Assembly (NCBI RefSeq): GCF_018622995.1
Contig: NZ_CP076022.1
Location: forward strand, 434,001-498,000
Reading direction: 5' to 3'
Length of the DNA: 64,000 nt
Source: Arthrobacter jiangjiafuii
GTDB taxonomy: Bacteria > Actinomycetota > Actinomycetes > Actinomycetales > Micrococcaceae
Of this stretch, positions 16,081 through 24,385 are shown one piece after another; the stretch's first letter is position 1; each line of letters begins with the position of its first letter. The notes under the pieces are model-generated. The model did no database searches, had not been told where the DNA came from, and saw only the letters and a list, made by a program, of their open reading frames with translations. Both the position numbers and the translations under genes were made by a program.

Positions 16081-17062
16081 GGGGCCGTCCATGGACGACC
16101 TCAAGGCGCGGGTACTGGCCGAACACGGCCCCCGCGCACGGATCATCGCTGCCGAAAAAGTCACTGTAGGAGGAATCGGCGGGTTCCTGGCCCGACACCA
16201 CTACGAGGTCACGGTGGAGCTTCCCGCACGCGGCCGGCGCCGGGCCCCGGGGGAGCCCGATGCCCGGCGGGAAGCCGCGGGCATCGCAGCGCTGCTGGAC
16301 CGCGCGGAACAGGCCGAGGGCCTGCTGCAGGTTCCGGTTTCCGCCGGCACTGCCCGCCCCGCTGCGCTCCCTGCCAGCACCGCCAGAGCCGCGCTGCCCA
16401 CCGGCCAGGCTGCGGTCCCCGCCCGGGCCGCCGTCTCCACCGGGTCGCCGGCCTTCGCGGAACTAATGGACACACTGACCTTCAGCACGGAAACCCCGGA
16501 CGCCCCGCTGCCGGAACCGGCGGGGTTCCTTCCTCCTCCGGAGCCGCTGCCCCGCGTTCCGGTGGCCCCGAAGCCGCTGCACGGTGCGGGAGACCTCGTG
16601 ATCGTTGTCGGCCTGGGGACCGACCCGCTGGAAGTCTGCCGGTCCATGTCCCGGGCCGCCGGTGCCGGCGCCTCCGGCGTGCGGGCCGCGGGCCTGCTGG
16701 CGCCTGACGACGTCGTCCGGGCCGGCGACCGCCGCGCCGTGGCTGCGGCGCGGGCAGCAGGGGTGATGGGCGGCTATGGCATTTTCCTCGCCTACGGGCT
16801 GGGCCGGGGCGTCACGGAGCTCGCCCGGCACACCACACTGCTGGCTGCCCTGGCCGCTGATCAACTCTGGGTGGCGGTGGACGCCGGCCGCAAGGAGGAG
16901 GACACCGCAGCCTGGGTCGGTGCCGTCAGGGCCGCCGCCGTCGTCGAGGCGCTGGCCGTGGAGGGGCTGGAAGCCACCGCCACGCCGCAGACGGTTAATT
17001 CGCTGCGCCTGCCGATCGGCTGGCTCGACGGCAGCCCGGCACCTGCACCGGTGCTGGCATGA
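16055..17062 (+). CDS. FlhF-like protein without a nucleotide-binding P-loop
   Basis: 335 residues from GTG 16055, which has TAGGAG upstream and overlaps flhA by 26 nt. Residues 1-50 (RRFQLEGPSMDDLKARVLAE followed by RARIIAAEKV and GFLARHHYEVTV) match the FlhF N-terminal/Jag-like pattern. Residues about 60-165 are an Ala/Pro-rich linker. Residues about 170-330 look like a Rossmann-type SRP-GTPase remnant (DLVIVVGLGTDPLEVCRSMS, then LWVAVDAGRKEEDTA), but GLGTDPLE stands where GxxGxGKT should be. FlhF sets flagellar position and number; this copy is unlikely to bind GTP by the usual P-loop. Position between flhA and csrA supports the call. Confidence 0.7.
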   Translation: MEPRRFQLEGPSMDDLKARVLAEHGPRARIIAAEKVTVGGIGGFLARHHYEVTVELPARGRRRAPGEPDARREAAGIAALLDRAEQAEGLLQVPVSAGTARPAALPASTARAALPTGQAAVPARAAVSTGSPAFAELMDTLTFSTETPDAPLPEPAGFLPPPEPLPRVPVAPKPLHGAGDLVIVVGLGTDPLEVCRSMSRAAGAGASGVRAAGLLAPDDVVRAGDRRAVAAARAAGVMGGYGIFLAYGLGRGVTELARHTTLLAALAADQLWVAVDAGRKEEDTAAWVGAVRAAAVVEALAVEGLEATATPQTVNSLRLPIGWLDGSPAPAPVLA

Positions 17063-17096
17063 CGCACGTCCAGCGGGGGTGCCCGGAGACGTGGGA

Positions 17097-17102
17097 TAGA
17101 GT
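17097..17102 (+). promoter_or_regulatory. -10 box of csrA (leaderless)
   Basis: TAGAGT, 6 nt before ATG 17109. There is no Shine-Dalgarno at the usual distance, so transcription would start at or next to the start codon. Confidence 0.55.
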
Positions 17103-17108
17103 GGGAAA

Positions 17109-17378
17109 ATGCTGGTCCTAACACGTAAATCAGGAGAACAGATCCTGATCGGAGACGACATCGTCATCACCGTCCTTGAGGGGCGGGGCGACGGCGTGCG
17201 CATCGGCATCGATGCTCCGCGCGGGGTGAAGATCCAGCGCCAGGAAGTCCTGCGAGCTGTGGAAGAGGCCAACGTTGCCGCGGCGGATGCAGCCCCGGAG
17301 GCAGAACAGCGGATCAAGGCCATGCTGGCTGCCCGCCGGCCCCCCGCGGCGCCTGTGGCACCGCCCCCCGAATCCTAA
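17109..17378 (+). CDS. csrA: Carbon storage regulator CsrA (translational repressor)
   Basis: 89 residues: a full CsrA core at 1-60 beginning [20 protein letters not shown], with the RNA-contact residues Leu4 and Arg44 ([11 protein letters not shown]), plus a 28-residue Ala/Pro-rich C-terminal extension. CsrA dimers bind GGA hairpins in mRNA leaders. In Gram-positives the main target is flagellin mRNA, with FliW as antagonist; no fliW is in this window. It lies 46 nt after the FlhF-like gene with its own -10 box, so it may also be transcribed apart from the operon. Confidence 0.95.
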   Translation: MLVLTRKSGEQILIGDDIVITVLEGRGDGVRIGIDAPRGVKIQRQEVLRAVEEANVAAADAAPEAEQRIKAMLAARRPPAAPVAPPPES

Positions 17379-17570
17379 GGCTCCGGTGCCAGTGAGCCCT
17401 TGCCGCGCTAGCCTTAAGCCGTGCAGCCGGGCCTGAAACGGCAGGGAACAACCCGGGCCACCGCGCTGGCCGTGTTGGGCGCGTGTCTGGATCCGCAGTC
17501 ATACCAGTGGCCCAGGTGGCCGGCTGCACTCAGCTTGCAACCCCGGGACTCTGGAACCCGGACAAAACAA

Positions 17571-17607
17571 AAAACCCCCGGAAATCAGCGATTTCCAGGG
17601 GTTTTTC
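17571..17607 (-). terminator. Bidirectional terminator downstream of tRNA-Thr
   Basis: CCCCCGGAAATC (17575-17586) pairs with GATTTCCAGGGG near 17590-17601. There are A-runs on the left and T-runs on the right, so it can stop transcription on both strands: the tRNA from the right and any csrA readthrough from the left. The remaining sequence from 17379 to here shows no convincing gene. Confidence 0.75.
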
Positions 17608-17612
17608 TGTGG

Positions 17613-17685
17613 AGCCTCCTGCCAGAATCGAACTGGCGACCTTCTCATTACGAGTGAGACGCTCTACCAACTGAGCTAAGGAGGC
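17613..17685 (-). tRNA. tRNA-Thr (anticodon CGU)
   Basis: 73 nt without an encoded CCA. The reverse strand folds as a full cloverleaf: acceptor GCCTCCT/AGGAGGC, D-stem GCTC/GAGC, anticodon stem TCTCA/TGAGA with loop CTCGTAA (anticodon CGT, reading ACG), variable loop AGGTC, and T-stem GCCAG/CTGGC with loop TTCGATT. The discriminator is T. It stands alone, with its terminator immediately downstream. Confidence 0.96.
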
Positions 17686-17783
17686 GGGCTTCACCTGTCC
17701 GGTAACGGCCAGAATCCACAAGGAACTACTTTATATGCCGCGGCCCTGCTGGTCAAAACGGGCCGGCGGAGGGCCCCAGAAGC

Positions 17784-19355
17784 CTAGGGGCAGACAGTGT
17801 CCTCGGATGGGACCGTTCCGTTGATGAAGTACTCATCCACGGTGTCAGCGATGCACTGGTCGCCGCGGCCGTAGGCGGTGTGGCCTTCGCCTTCCCAGGT
17901 CACCAGGGTTGCCGATTCCAGCTGCCCGGCCAGGGCCACCGACCACTCGTAGGGTGTGGCAGGGTCTCCGGTGGTGCCGATGACCAGCATGTCTGCGGCA
18001 CCGGAGGCGTGGATCTCGTGCGGTTCGTTGACCGGCCCCGCAGGCCAGGACTCACAGGTCACGCCGCCGTAGCCGAGGTACTTCCCGATGGTGGGGGAAG
18101 CCGCCTCGAGCTCCTTGGCATCCAGGCGCATCTGCTCGTCGTCGGCGGTCATCGGGTAGTCCAGGCAGTTGACTGCGCTGAAGGCTACCGTGCTGTTGGA
18201 GCCATAGGTGCCGTCCGGCTGGCGGTCGGCGCTAAGATCGGCGAGCTGGAGCATGTAGGACGGATTGCCCCGCAGCGCATCGCCCAGCGCCTGGGTCAGG
18301 GCAGGCCAGTTTTCGTCGTTGTACAGCGGCAGGATGAAGCCGCTGACGAAGGTGGAGACTGTGACAACCCGTCCGTCGGACGCTGTCATCGGGCTTGCCT
18401 CGATCGAGGCAAACAACGCCTGGATCGTTTCGATTGCCTGCTCGGGGGTGCCGGACAGCGGGCAGTTGCTGGCGGACAGGCAGTCCTCAACGTAGGCGCG
18501 GATGGCCTTCTCGAAGCCCTGCGCCTGGCCGAGGGTGACTTCCTCGTTGCTGGCCGCCGGGTCGATGCCGCCGTCCAGGACCATCCGGCCCACGTTCTCC
18601 GGGAACAGTTCGGCGTAGGTGGCGCCCAGGAAGGTCCCGTAGGAGAAGCCCAGATAGTTCAGCTTGGCATCGCCGGCCACGGCCCGCAGGATGTCCATGT
18701 CCCGGGCGGCACTGACGGTGTCGACGAAACCCAGCAGGTCACCGGACTTCTCGGCACACTTGGCCGCCAGTTCCCGGGCGCTGGCCCGGGCGGCTTCCAG
18801 CCCGGCCGGTGTGGAGGCGTCCAGGTACTCCGACCGCTCCGCGTCCATCTCGGCGTCGGTGAGGCACTGGACGGGAGTGGAGCGGCCCACTCCGCGGGGA
18901 TCGAAGCCGAGGACGTTGAAGTCCTCGCGCAGCCGGTCTGTGGTCACGAACTCCAGCGACTCGCTCACCATGTCGTAGCCCGAACCTCCGGGTCCGCCGG
19001 GATTGAGCAGGATGGTGCCCTGCGGATCGCCCTCGGCCCCGGCCAGGATGGCGGAGAGCTCGATGGCCTTCCCATCCGGATCCGCGTAGTCCATCGGCAC
19101 CTCGACGGTGGCGCAGAGGAGTCCGTCCTCGCATGGCTCCCACACGACGGCCTGGCTGTAGAAGGGCGCCAGGTCTGCCGGGACGTCGCCGATGACGTCC
19201 GGCCCGGCCGTAACAGTGCCCGCCGAGGGCTGCGCAGGCCCGGCGGCCTCCCTCCCTGAGTCCTCTCCGGTACAGGACACCAGCCCGGACAGGAGGACGA
19301 CGGCGGAGGCCGCAGCCAGCGCGAGCGGGGCAAATCGGCGGCGGGCTGGGGTCAT
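17784..19355 (-). CDS. Secreted alpha/beta-hydrolase lipoprotein (TAP/tripeptidyl aminopeptidase type)
   Basis: 523 residues from the ATG at 19353-19355, which has AGGAG at good distance; a longer upstream frame is not used. Residues 1-31 are a lipoprotein signal with lipobox LVSC. The catalytic triad of an alpha/beta-hydrolase is visible: nucleophile Ser in GFSYGTFLG after the oxyanion segment LLNPGGPGGSG, Asp in IGTTGDPATPY and His in GEGHTAYG. The TAP-like C-terminal domain is present. Such enzymes remove short N-terminal peptides or act as esterases outside the cell. It is transcribed in the same direction as holB, 63 nt downstream. Confidence 0.9.
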   Translation of the reverse strand: MTPARRRFAPLALAAASAVVLLSGLVSCTGEDSGREAAGPAQPSAGTVTAGPDVIGDVPADLAPFYSQAVVWEPCEDGLLCATVEVPMDYADPDGKAIELSAILAGAEGDPQGTILLNPGGPGGSGYDMVSESLEFVTTDRLREDFNVLGFDPRGVGRSTPVQCLTDAEMDAERSEYLDASTPAGLEAARASARELAAKCAEKSGDLLGFVDTVSAARDMDILRAVAGDAKLNYLGFSYGTFLGATYAELFPENVGRMVLDGGIDPAASNEEVTLGQAQGFEKAIRAYVEDCLSASNCPLSGTPEQAIETIQALFASIEASPMTASDGRVVTVSTFVSGFILPLYNDENWPALTQALGDALRGNPSYMLQLADLSADRQPDGTYGSNSTVAFSAVNCLDYPMTADDEQMRLDAKELEAASPTIGKYLGYGGVTCESWPAGPVNEPHEIHASGAADMLVIGTTGDPATPYEWSVALAGQLESATLVTWEGEGHTAYGRGDQCIADTVDEYFINGTVPSEDTVCP

Positions 19356-19418
19356 TTCTGCTCCTGGTGCGGTTGCTGGGGTGCGGGAGTGCGGAAGGTG
19401 CGAGCACCCCCGCACCGG

Positions 19419-20561
19419 TTATAACAGGCTAACGGCCATTGCCTCGATGGCCAGCAGCGGTGCCACGTTTGTGGATACCAGCCGTCGGCGGACCACGTTG
19501 ATTTCCTCCATGCGCAGCAGGGTCTGCTCCGGTGAGCCATGCGAGGCGTACTCGGTCAGCTCCCGGCGGAGCGATTCGTTGACCAGGGTTTCTCCGCTGC
19601 CGACCTGGAGCATCAGGACGTCCCGGTAAAAGGAGAGCAGATCGGTGAGGGCCCGGTCGAAGTAATCGTTCTTGGACCGCTTGGCCCGGCGGACCTGGTC
19701 TTCCTCCAGCCGCTTTACCTGGCTGCGGATCGACGGCGGCAGCGTGCCACCGTCCCCCGCGCCAAGCGAGGCCAGCAGCGACTGCTTCTCGGCGGCGTCG
19801 CGCTGTTCAAAGGAACTGGTGGCTTCGGCCTCCGCCAGGGCCACCAAGTCGGCGGCGGCCTTCATCGCCCCGGACACATTGCGCAGCGACAGTGGCAGCT
19901 TCACGATCGCCTCGCGCCGGCTGCGGGCGCCCTCATCGGTTGCCAGCCGCTTCGCGATGCCGATGTGGCTTTGCGCGGCGCGGGCAGCATCCCGGGCGAT
20001 GGCAGGGTCAATGCCGTCCCGGCGGATCAGGAGCTCGGCGACGTCCTCCACCGGAGGCAGGCGCAGGCTCACTGCACGGCAGCGCGAGCGGATGGTCACC
20101 AGGACATCGCCCGGGCTGGGGGCGCACAGCAGCCAGATGGTGCGCGGCGGCGGCTCTTCGATGGCCTTGAGCAGAACGTTGGTGCTGCGTTCCTGCATGC
20201 GGTCGGCGTCCTCGACGATGATCACGCGCCACCGGCCGGTGGAGGGCTTGTCCTGGGCCTTGCGGACCAGGTCCCGGGCCTCATCGATGCTGATCGTCAC
20301 CTTCTCCGTGGTGACGGAAGTGACGTCGGCATGGGACCCGGCCAGGGCGGTGCGGCATGCCTTGCACTCGCCGCAGCCGCGCAGCGCCGGGTCCGGCTGG
20401 TCGCAGAGCAGGGCCGCGGCGAAGGCGCGGGCGGCGTTGGACCGGCCGGAGCCGGGCGGGCCGGTGAACAGCCAGGCGTGGTTGGGGGTGGCCTGGGCGG
20501 CGCCGCGGCGCAGCTGGTCGACTACCGGTGCCTGGCCCTGCAGATCATCCCAGACACTCAC
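19419..20561 (-). CDS. holB: DNA polymerase III delta' subunit
   Basis: 380 residues. An AAA+ fold is evident: GPPGSGRS in the Walker A position (Arg in place of the usual Lys, as often in delta'), a zinc-finger-like CGECKAC, IIVEDADRMQERSTNVLLKA as Walker B region and a sensor stretch ending TIRSRC (SRC motif). Delta' is the stator of the clamp loader that places the beta clamp on DNA. The GTG start overlaps the tmk stop by 4 nt (GTGA), a pairing seen in many actinobacteria. Confidence 0.95.
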   Translation of the reverse strand: MSVWDDLQGQAPVVDQLRRGAAQATPNHAWLFTGPPGSGRSNAARAFAAALLCDQPDPALRGCGECKACRTALAGSHADVTSVTTEKVTISIDEARDLVRKAQDKPSTGRWRVIIVEDADRMQERSTNVLLKAIEEPPPRTIWLLCAPSPGDVLVTIRSRCRAVSLRLPPVEDVAELLIRRDGIDPAIARDAARAAQSHIGIAKRLATDEGARSRREAIVKLPLSLRNVSGAMKAAADLVALAEAEATSSFEQRDAAEKQSLLASLGAGDGGTLPPSIRSQVKRLEEDQVRRAKRSKNDYFDRALTDLLSFYRDVLMLQVGSGETLVNESLRRELTEYASHGSPEQTLLRMEEINVVRRRLVSTNVAPLLAIEAMAVSLL

Positions 20562-21208
20562 GGCAGCAGTTCCAGTACCCGGGCCAGGACGGCGCCGGCC
20601 AGCTCATCCACAGGGCGTGCGGCGTCGAGCACCAGATAATGTCCCGGATCCGTCGTGGCCTGTTCCAGGAAAGTCCGGCGGATGCGCAGATGGAAGGCAT
20701 CCGGCTCGGACTCCATCCGGTCCTCGGGGGCGTCACCGGCGGTGCGCCGTAACCTTCCCTGTTCCGGATCCACATCCAGCAGCACGGTCAGGTCCGGGGT
20801 GAAGCCCTCGGTGGCCCAGATGTTCAGCTGCCGCACCTCCTCGGTGCCCAGGGACCGGCCCGAGCCCTGATAGGCCACTGAACTGTCGATGTAGCGGTCG
20901 CAGACCACCACCGAGCCGCGTTCCACCGCCGGCCGGATCACCTGGGCCACGTGAGCTGCCCGGGAAGCGGCGAAGATCAGGGCCTCGGTGCGGGCATCGA
21001 TCTCGCCGTTGCCGTGTTCCAGCACCAGGGAGCGCAGCTGCTCGCCCACCGGGGTTCCGCCGGGCTCCCGGGTGCGGACCACGGTACGGCCGGCCTCCTG
21101 CAGGGCTGCGGTCAGGCGCTGGGCCTGCGTCGATTTGCCGGCGCCGTCGCCGCCTTCGAATGCGATGAACAGGCCTGCGGTGCCGGCGGGGGAATCAGTT
21201 GTACTCAC
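20558..21208 (-). CDS. tmk: Thymidylate kinase
   Basis: 216 residues. The P-loop FEGGDGAGKST lies near residue 18, followed by REPGGTPVGE, the DRYIDSSVAYQGSGRSLG active-site segment and a LID-type region. It phosphorylates dTMP to dTDP in the cytoplasm. The GTG start is supported by a TAGGCT box 7 nt upstream (leaderless). It forms an operon with holB, overlapping by 4 nt. Confidence 0.97.
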   Translation of the reverse strand: MSTTDSPAGTAGLFIAFEGGDGAGKSTQAQRLTAALQEAGRTVVRTREPGGTPVGEQLRSLVLEHGNGEIDARTEALIFAASRAAHVAQVIRPAVERGSVVVCDRYIDSSVAYQGSGRSLGTEEVRQLNIWATEGFTPDLTVLLDVDPEQGRLRRTAGDAPEDRMESEPDAFHLRIRRTFLEQATTDPGHYLVLDAARPVDELAGAVLARVLELLP

Positions 21209-21215
21209 CCTCCCT

Positions 21216-21221
21216 AGCCTA
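21216..21221 (-). promoter_or_regulatory. -10 box of tmk-holB (leaderless)
   Basis: TAGGCT on the minus strand, 7 nt before the GTG start at 21208. Confidence 0.6.
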
Positions 21222-21222
21222 C

Positions 21223-22332
21223 CTAGTCAGGCTGGGAGGCCGGTGCCAGGGAGGACTGCTCCCGGGGCGTTGCCAGGAGTCCGAGCAAATCCGCCAACGC
21301 GGCGCCGCGCCGGGCCGCCATCCGCTCAAATGCGGCAGCCACCGATGTCAGGGAGGACCCCAGGACCTTGCCCAGCTCGGACGCATTGACCCCCACATGC
21401 AGGCCCTGCCGGGTCCCGTAGCTGCCCACCGCTATCGTTTCCCCGTCAACGTCCAGGAACCGGATGTCCAGTCCGTTGATGTGGATGGTGCCGCCGTCGT
21501 ACACCGTTTCCGTTTCATGGCTCCAATGGCGTTCGACGCCGTGGGGCGGCTCGAGCCCCGCCAGGGACCCGACATCCGCCAGCGCAAAGCTCCCGTACAC
21601 CCCGGAATCCAGATCAGCTTCGACGGCGCCCAGATCCTGCGCGGGCTCCCCGGCTGCACCCAGCCGCACCCGTACCCGGACGCGGACCGGCGACCGGTTG
21701 GTCACCTCAATAGCAGTGTCGGTCAGCACCGCCAGCACCGTATCGGCGGCACTGAGGGCGTATGCCGGTTCCGCAGCCGGCTCCTGAACCTGTTCCGGGT
21801 ACGGCACGGCTGCGGAAATGAAGAGGCAATCCGCGGCGCCGGCTTCCAACACGTCCGCTGCTTCCCCGGAGCCTGCGGAGGTGTCGGCATGCAGCGCGGC
21901 CACGGTGCTGAACGCCGCGCCCAGCGGCCCGGTCCACGACTGCGCCGCCGGCGTCAAGGCTGTCACCCCGGCCGAGCCGGTGTGCCCGGCGGCCGGAACA
22001 TGGACCACCAAGCCGTTTCGCTGAATTCCGTCTGCCGCAGCAGCCAGCGCGGTGAGCCACCCCTGGGGGTCCAGCGGCGTGCCGGTCACCAGCACTGCGG
22101 CGCGGGAGGCAGCAAGTTCCGCGGCAGGGCCAATGCCCGCGTCGCCGGGGGCCTGTTCGCGCACCGGCACGCCGAAGCCGCCCAGCAGCCCGGTCAGGGC
22201 AGGCCCGCGTAGGCCGCCCACCAGATGGGCCTCGGAAGCGTAGCGGGCCACCCGCTCAAGTCCGTTCCGGGTCAGGGAACCGTCGTCGAAAACCACTACG
22301 GGCACCCGATGGGATTTGGTCCTCGCATTCAT
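21223..22332 (-). CDS. Unrecognised protein, upstream of tmk
   Basis: 369 residues; I do not recognise the family. Residues about 1-130 have an alternating beta/alpha look with VPVVVFDDGSL and RAAVLVTGTPLDPQGWLTAL. Residues about 180-260 are beta-rich with VRVRVRVRLG, and the C-terminus (about 290-369) is helical. There is no signal peptide or membrane helix. Ala/Gly-rich composition fits neighbouring genes, so it is not obviously foreign. It starts at an ATG with TAGGCT 7 nt upstream. Its stop lies just 14 nt before the tmk start, so the tmk -10 box falls immediately after this gene. Confidence 0.75.
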   Translation of the reverse strand: MNARTKSHRVPVVVFDDGSLTRNGLERVARYASEAHLVGGLRGPALTGLLGGFGVPVREQAPGDAGIGPAAELAASRAAVLVTGTPLDPQGWLTALAAAADGIQRNGLVVHVPAAGHTGSAGVTALTPAAQSWTGPLGAAFSTVAALHADTSAGSGEAADVLEAGAADCLFISAAVPYPEQVQEPAAEPAYALSAADTVLAVLTDTAIEVTNRSPVRVRVRVRLGAAGEPAQDLGAVEADLDSGVYGSFALADVGSLAGLEPPHGVERHWSHETETVYDGGTIHINGLDIRFLDVDGETIAVGSYGTRQGLHVGVNASELGKVLGSSLTSVAAAFERMAARRGAALADLLGLLATPREQSSLAPASQPD

Positions 22333-22339
22333 CCGTCAA

Positions 22340-22345
22340 AGCCTA
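22340..22345 (-). promoter_or_regulatory. -10 box of the gene at 21223-22332 (leaderless)
   Basis: TAGGCT on the minus strand, 7 nt before the ATG at 22332. Confidence 0.6.
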
Positions 22346-22404
22346 GGTCTTTGCCACCCCACCGGCGATGCATACGATGAATTTTCTATCGCTGGGAGGC
22401 TGTT

Positions 22405-23751
22405 ATGGCGCGAGCGAAGGACAGCGGCGGTGCCAATGCCCCGGGGAACCTGCTGGTGCTCGGCGTTGCTGCCATCCTGGCAGGTGCCGGAACCGGATTT
22501 GTCGGTGGTGCGTTCCGCTGGGTGCTGCACGAACTGGACCGGTTGCGGAGCGGTCTGTCGGGCTGGGCCCAGGACATCCCCGGGGGCATCCTTGCGCCGG
22601 TCCTCGTCTGCGCTGCTGCCGCCGCGCTCGCCGTCGCCCTCGTGCGGTTCTCGCCGCGATCGGCGGGCAGCGGGATCGGGCAGGTGGAAGCTGTCTACCG
22701 CAACCAGATGATGCCGCCGCCGCTGAGCGTGATCCCGGTGCGTTTCGCGGGCGGTTCGCTGGCCATCGGTGCCGGGCTGGTGCTGGGCCGGGAAGGGCCG
22801 ACCATCCATATGGGCTCGGCGATCGGGCTGGCGGTGGCCCGTACCGCGCGGATGGGCCGGGACGACGTGGCGGCCATGCAGATCGCCCTTTCCGGTGCGG
22901 GCCTGGCGGTGGCGTTCAACGCCCCGGTGGGCGGATCCCTGTTCGTTTTCGAGGAAGTGACCAAGTCCTTCCGCTGGCGCATGGTCGTCCCCACCCTGCT
23001 GGGCGTGGCCGTGGCCGTCGGATGCGCCCGGCTGATCATTGGCGACCAGCCGGATTTTTCCGTTTCCGCGGTCAGCAATCCACCACTGTTCCTGCTGCCC
23101 CTCTTTGCTGTCTTCGGCGCACTGCTGGGGCTGCTGGGGGCCGGCTACAACGTGGTGCTAATACGCCTGCTGGCTGTCGCGGATGGGTTGCACCGCCTGC
23201 CGGGAACAGTGCGCGGGGGTGTAATCGGTGCCGCGGTCGGTGCCGTGGTCTTTGTGGATCCCCTTGCCGTTGGCGGCGGTGACGCACTGACCCAGCTGCT
23301 GCTGGCCGGACAAGCCTTCACCGTCCCGGCGCTGCTGGCCTATCTCGCCATCCGGTTCCTGGCAGGACCGCTTTCCTACGCCGCAGCGGCTCCCGGCGGA
23401 CTGTTTGCACCGCTGCTGGCTCTGGGAGCCCTCGCCGGGGTGCTGTTTGGAGAAGCCTGTCGGTGGGTGTTTCCGCAGCTTGGTGATCAGTTCGGAACAG
23501 CGATGGCCATCGTCGGCATGTCGACCATGTTCGCGGCTGTGGTGCGGGCGCCATTCACCGGGATCGTGCTGATCATCGAGATGACGGCCATCACCACGGT
23601 AACTGTTCCGATGCTGGTGGCGGCCGGAGCGGCAGTATTGGCAGCGATGGCGGTGAGATCGGCTCCGGTCTATGATTCGCTGCGCGAACGGTCCCTCCGC
23701 ATCAACCCGGAGTGGAAGGCGGAGCCGTTCCCGCCGTCCCCGGGGACCTAA
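22405..23751 (+). CDS. CLC-family chloride channel/antiporter
   Basis: 448 residues with about ten or more hydrophobic helices. The CLC selectivity motifs are present: AGSGIGQVEAVYR (GSGIP-type; Ile-Gly replaces Ile-Pro), GREGPTIHMGS with the gating glutamate, and PGGLFAPLLALGALAG (GxFxP). CLC proteins move Cl- through the membrane, often exchanging 2 Cl- for 1 H+, and can serve acid resistance. The ATG has GGGAGG upstream. It is divergent from the unrecognised gene at 21223-22332. A proximity link to the oxalate decarboxylase in acid tolerance is possible but only inferred. Confidence 0.93.
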   Translation: MARAKDSGGANAPGNLLVLGVAAILAGAGTGFVGGAFRWVLHELDRLRSGLSGWAQDIPGGILAPVLVCAAAAALAVALVRFSPRSAGSGIGQVEAVYRNQMMPPPLSVIPVRFAGGSLAIGAGLVLGREGPTIHMGSAIGLAVARTARMGRDDVAAMQIALSGAGLAVAFNAPVGGSLFVFEEVTKSFRWRMVVPTLLGVAVAVGCARLIIGDQPDFSVSAVSNPPLFLLPLFAVFGALLGLLGAGYNVVLIRLLAVADGLHRLPGTVRGGVIGAAVGAVVFVDPLAVGGGDALTQLLLAGQAFTVPALLAYLAIRFLAGPLSYAAAAPGGLFAPLLALGALAGVLFGEACRWVFPQLGDQFGTAMAIVGMSTMFAAVVRAPFTGIVLIIEMTAITTVTVPMLVAAGAAVLAAMAVRSAPVYDSLRERSLRINPEWKAEPFPPSPGT

Positions 23752-23754
23752 GTC

Positions 23755-24204
23755 CTAGGGTTTATCCACACGCAGCCGGATCTTGACGAGTGCGGTGTAA
23801 ATGCTCGCGTGCTGCTTAAGGTACGCGGAGATGGTCTCCGCGTCCTGGTCGTCCATCAGCGGCTCGGTGCCCAGGACGAAGACCACATACCGGCGCCCGA
23901 TGGCATTGCCGGTCCAGTCGTCCGTGACAGGGTGGCGGGCCCAGATCTCATCACGGATGCAGAATTCCACCTGCTGGGCCCGCAGCGAGACATACATGAT
24001 GTTGGTGCCCAGGGGCAGGATGTCCCGGTCTTCATCGAGGCGCCGCAGCCCAAGTTCCGCGGCCGTCTGCGCCAAGCCGGTGCCGGCGTCGGACGTATAC
24101 GGATGGATGAGGGCGTAGGAAGTCGGTTCGTCAAAGGGATTGGGTGCAGTCCACATGGTCAGGCCGAAGTCTGTGCCGGGGAGGAGCCGGGAGGCAGATT
24201 CCAT
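23755..24204 (-). CDS. Small conserved-looking hypothetical protein
   Basis: 149 residues from ATG 24204, a start supported by a TACCCT box 6 nt upstream; the frame could begin as far up as 24294 but then lacks any signal. There are no membrane helices and no signal peptide. It is a mixed alpha/beta protein with WTAPNPFDEP, a central IMYVSLRAQQVEFCIRDEIW and a C-terminal VVFVLGTEPLMDDQDAE. I do not recognise the family. It converges with the CLC gene, whose stop is 3 bases away. Confidence 0.7.
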   Translation of the reverse strand: MESASRLLPGTDFGLTMWTAPNPFDEPTSYALIHPYTSDAGTGLAQTAAELGLRRLDEDRDILPLGTNIMYVSLRAQQVEFCIRDEIWARHPVTDDWTGNAIGRRYVVFVLGTEPLMDDQDAETISAYLKQHASIYTALVKIRLRVDKP

Positions 24205-24210
24205 GTCGCG

Positions 24211-24216
24211 AGGGTA
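24211..24216 (-). promoter_or_regulatory. -10 box of the gene at 23755-24204 (leaderless)
   Basis: TACCCT on the minus strand, 6 nt before ATG 24204. Confidence 0.5.
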
Positions 24217-24385
24217 GCCCACGCCGGGCGGCAAGAGAACAGCTCCCACGTTTTCACTGCCGCTGCGTGCCAAAAGGACGACGCAGGTATACACCCTTTT
24301 TGGCCCGTCCTACCGTTTAAAGGTGACCCGCCGGAGCCGCGGAGACTCCGCCAGGCGGCAGCCGCATCGAGTGAAGGATCATCTC

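Noticed and set aside
17421-17674. Small + strand ORFs near the tRNA
   Set aside because: They run through the terminator and the tRNA-Thr gene and have no homology I can see.
17880-19259. 459-residue + frame opposite the hydrolase gene
   Set aside because: The minus-strand hydrolase has a signal peptide, a complete triad and a Shine-Dalgarno; the + frame has none.
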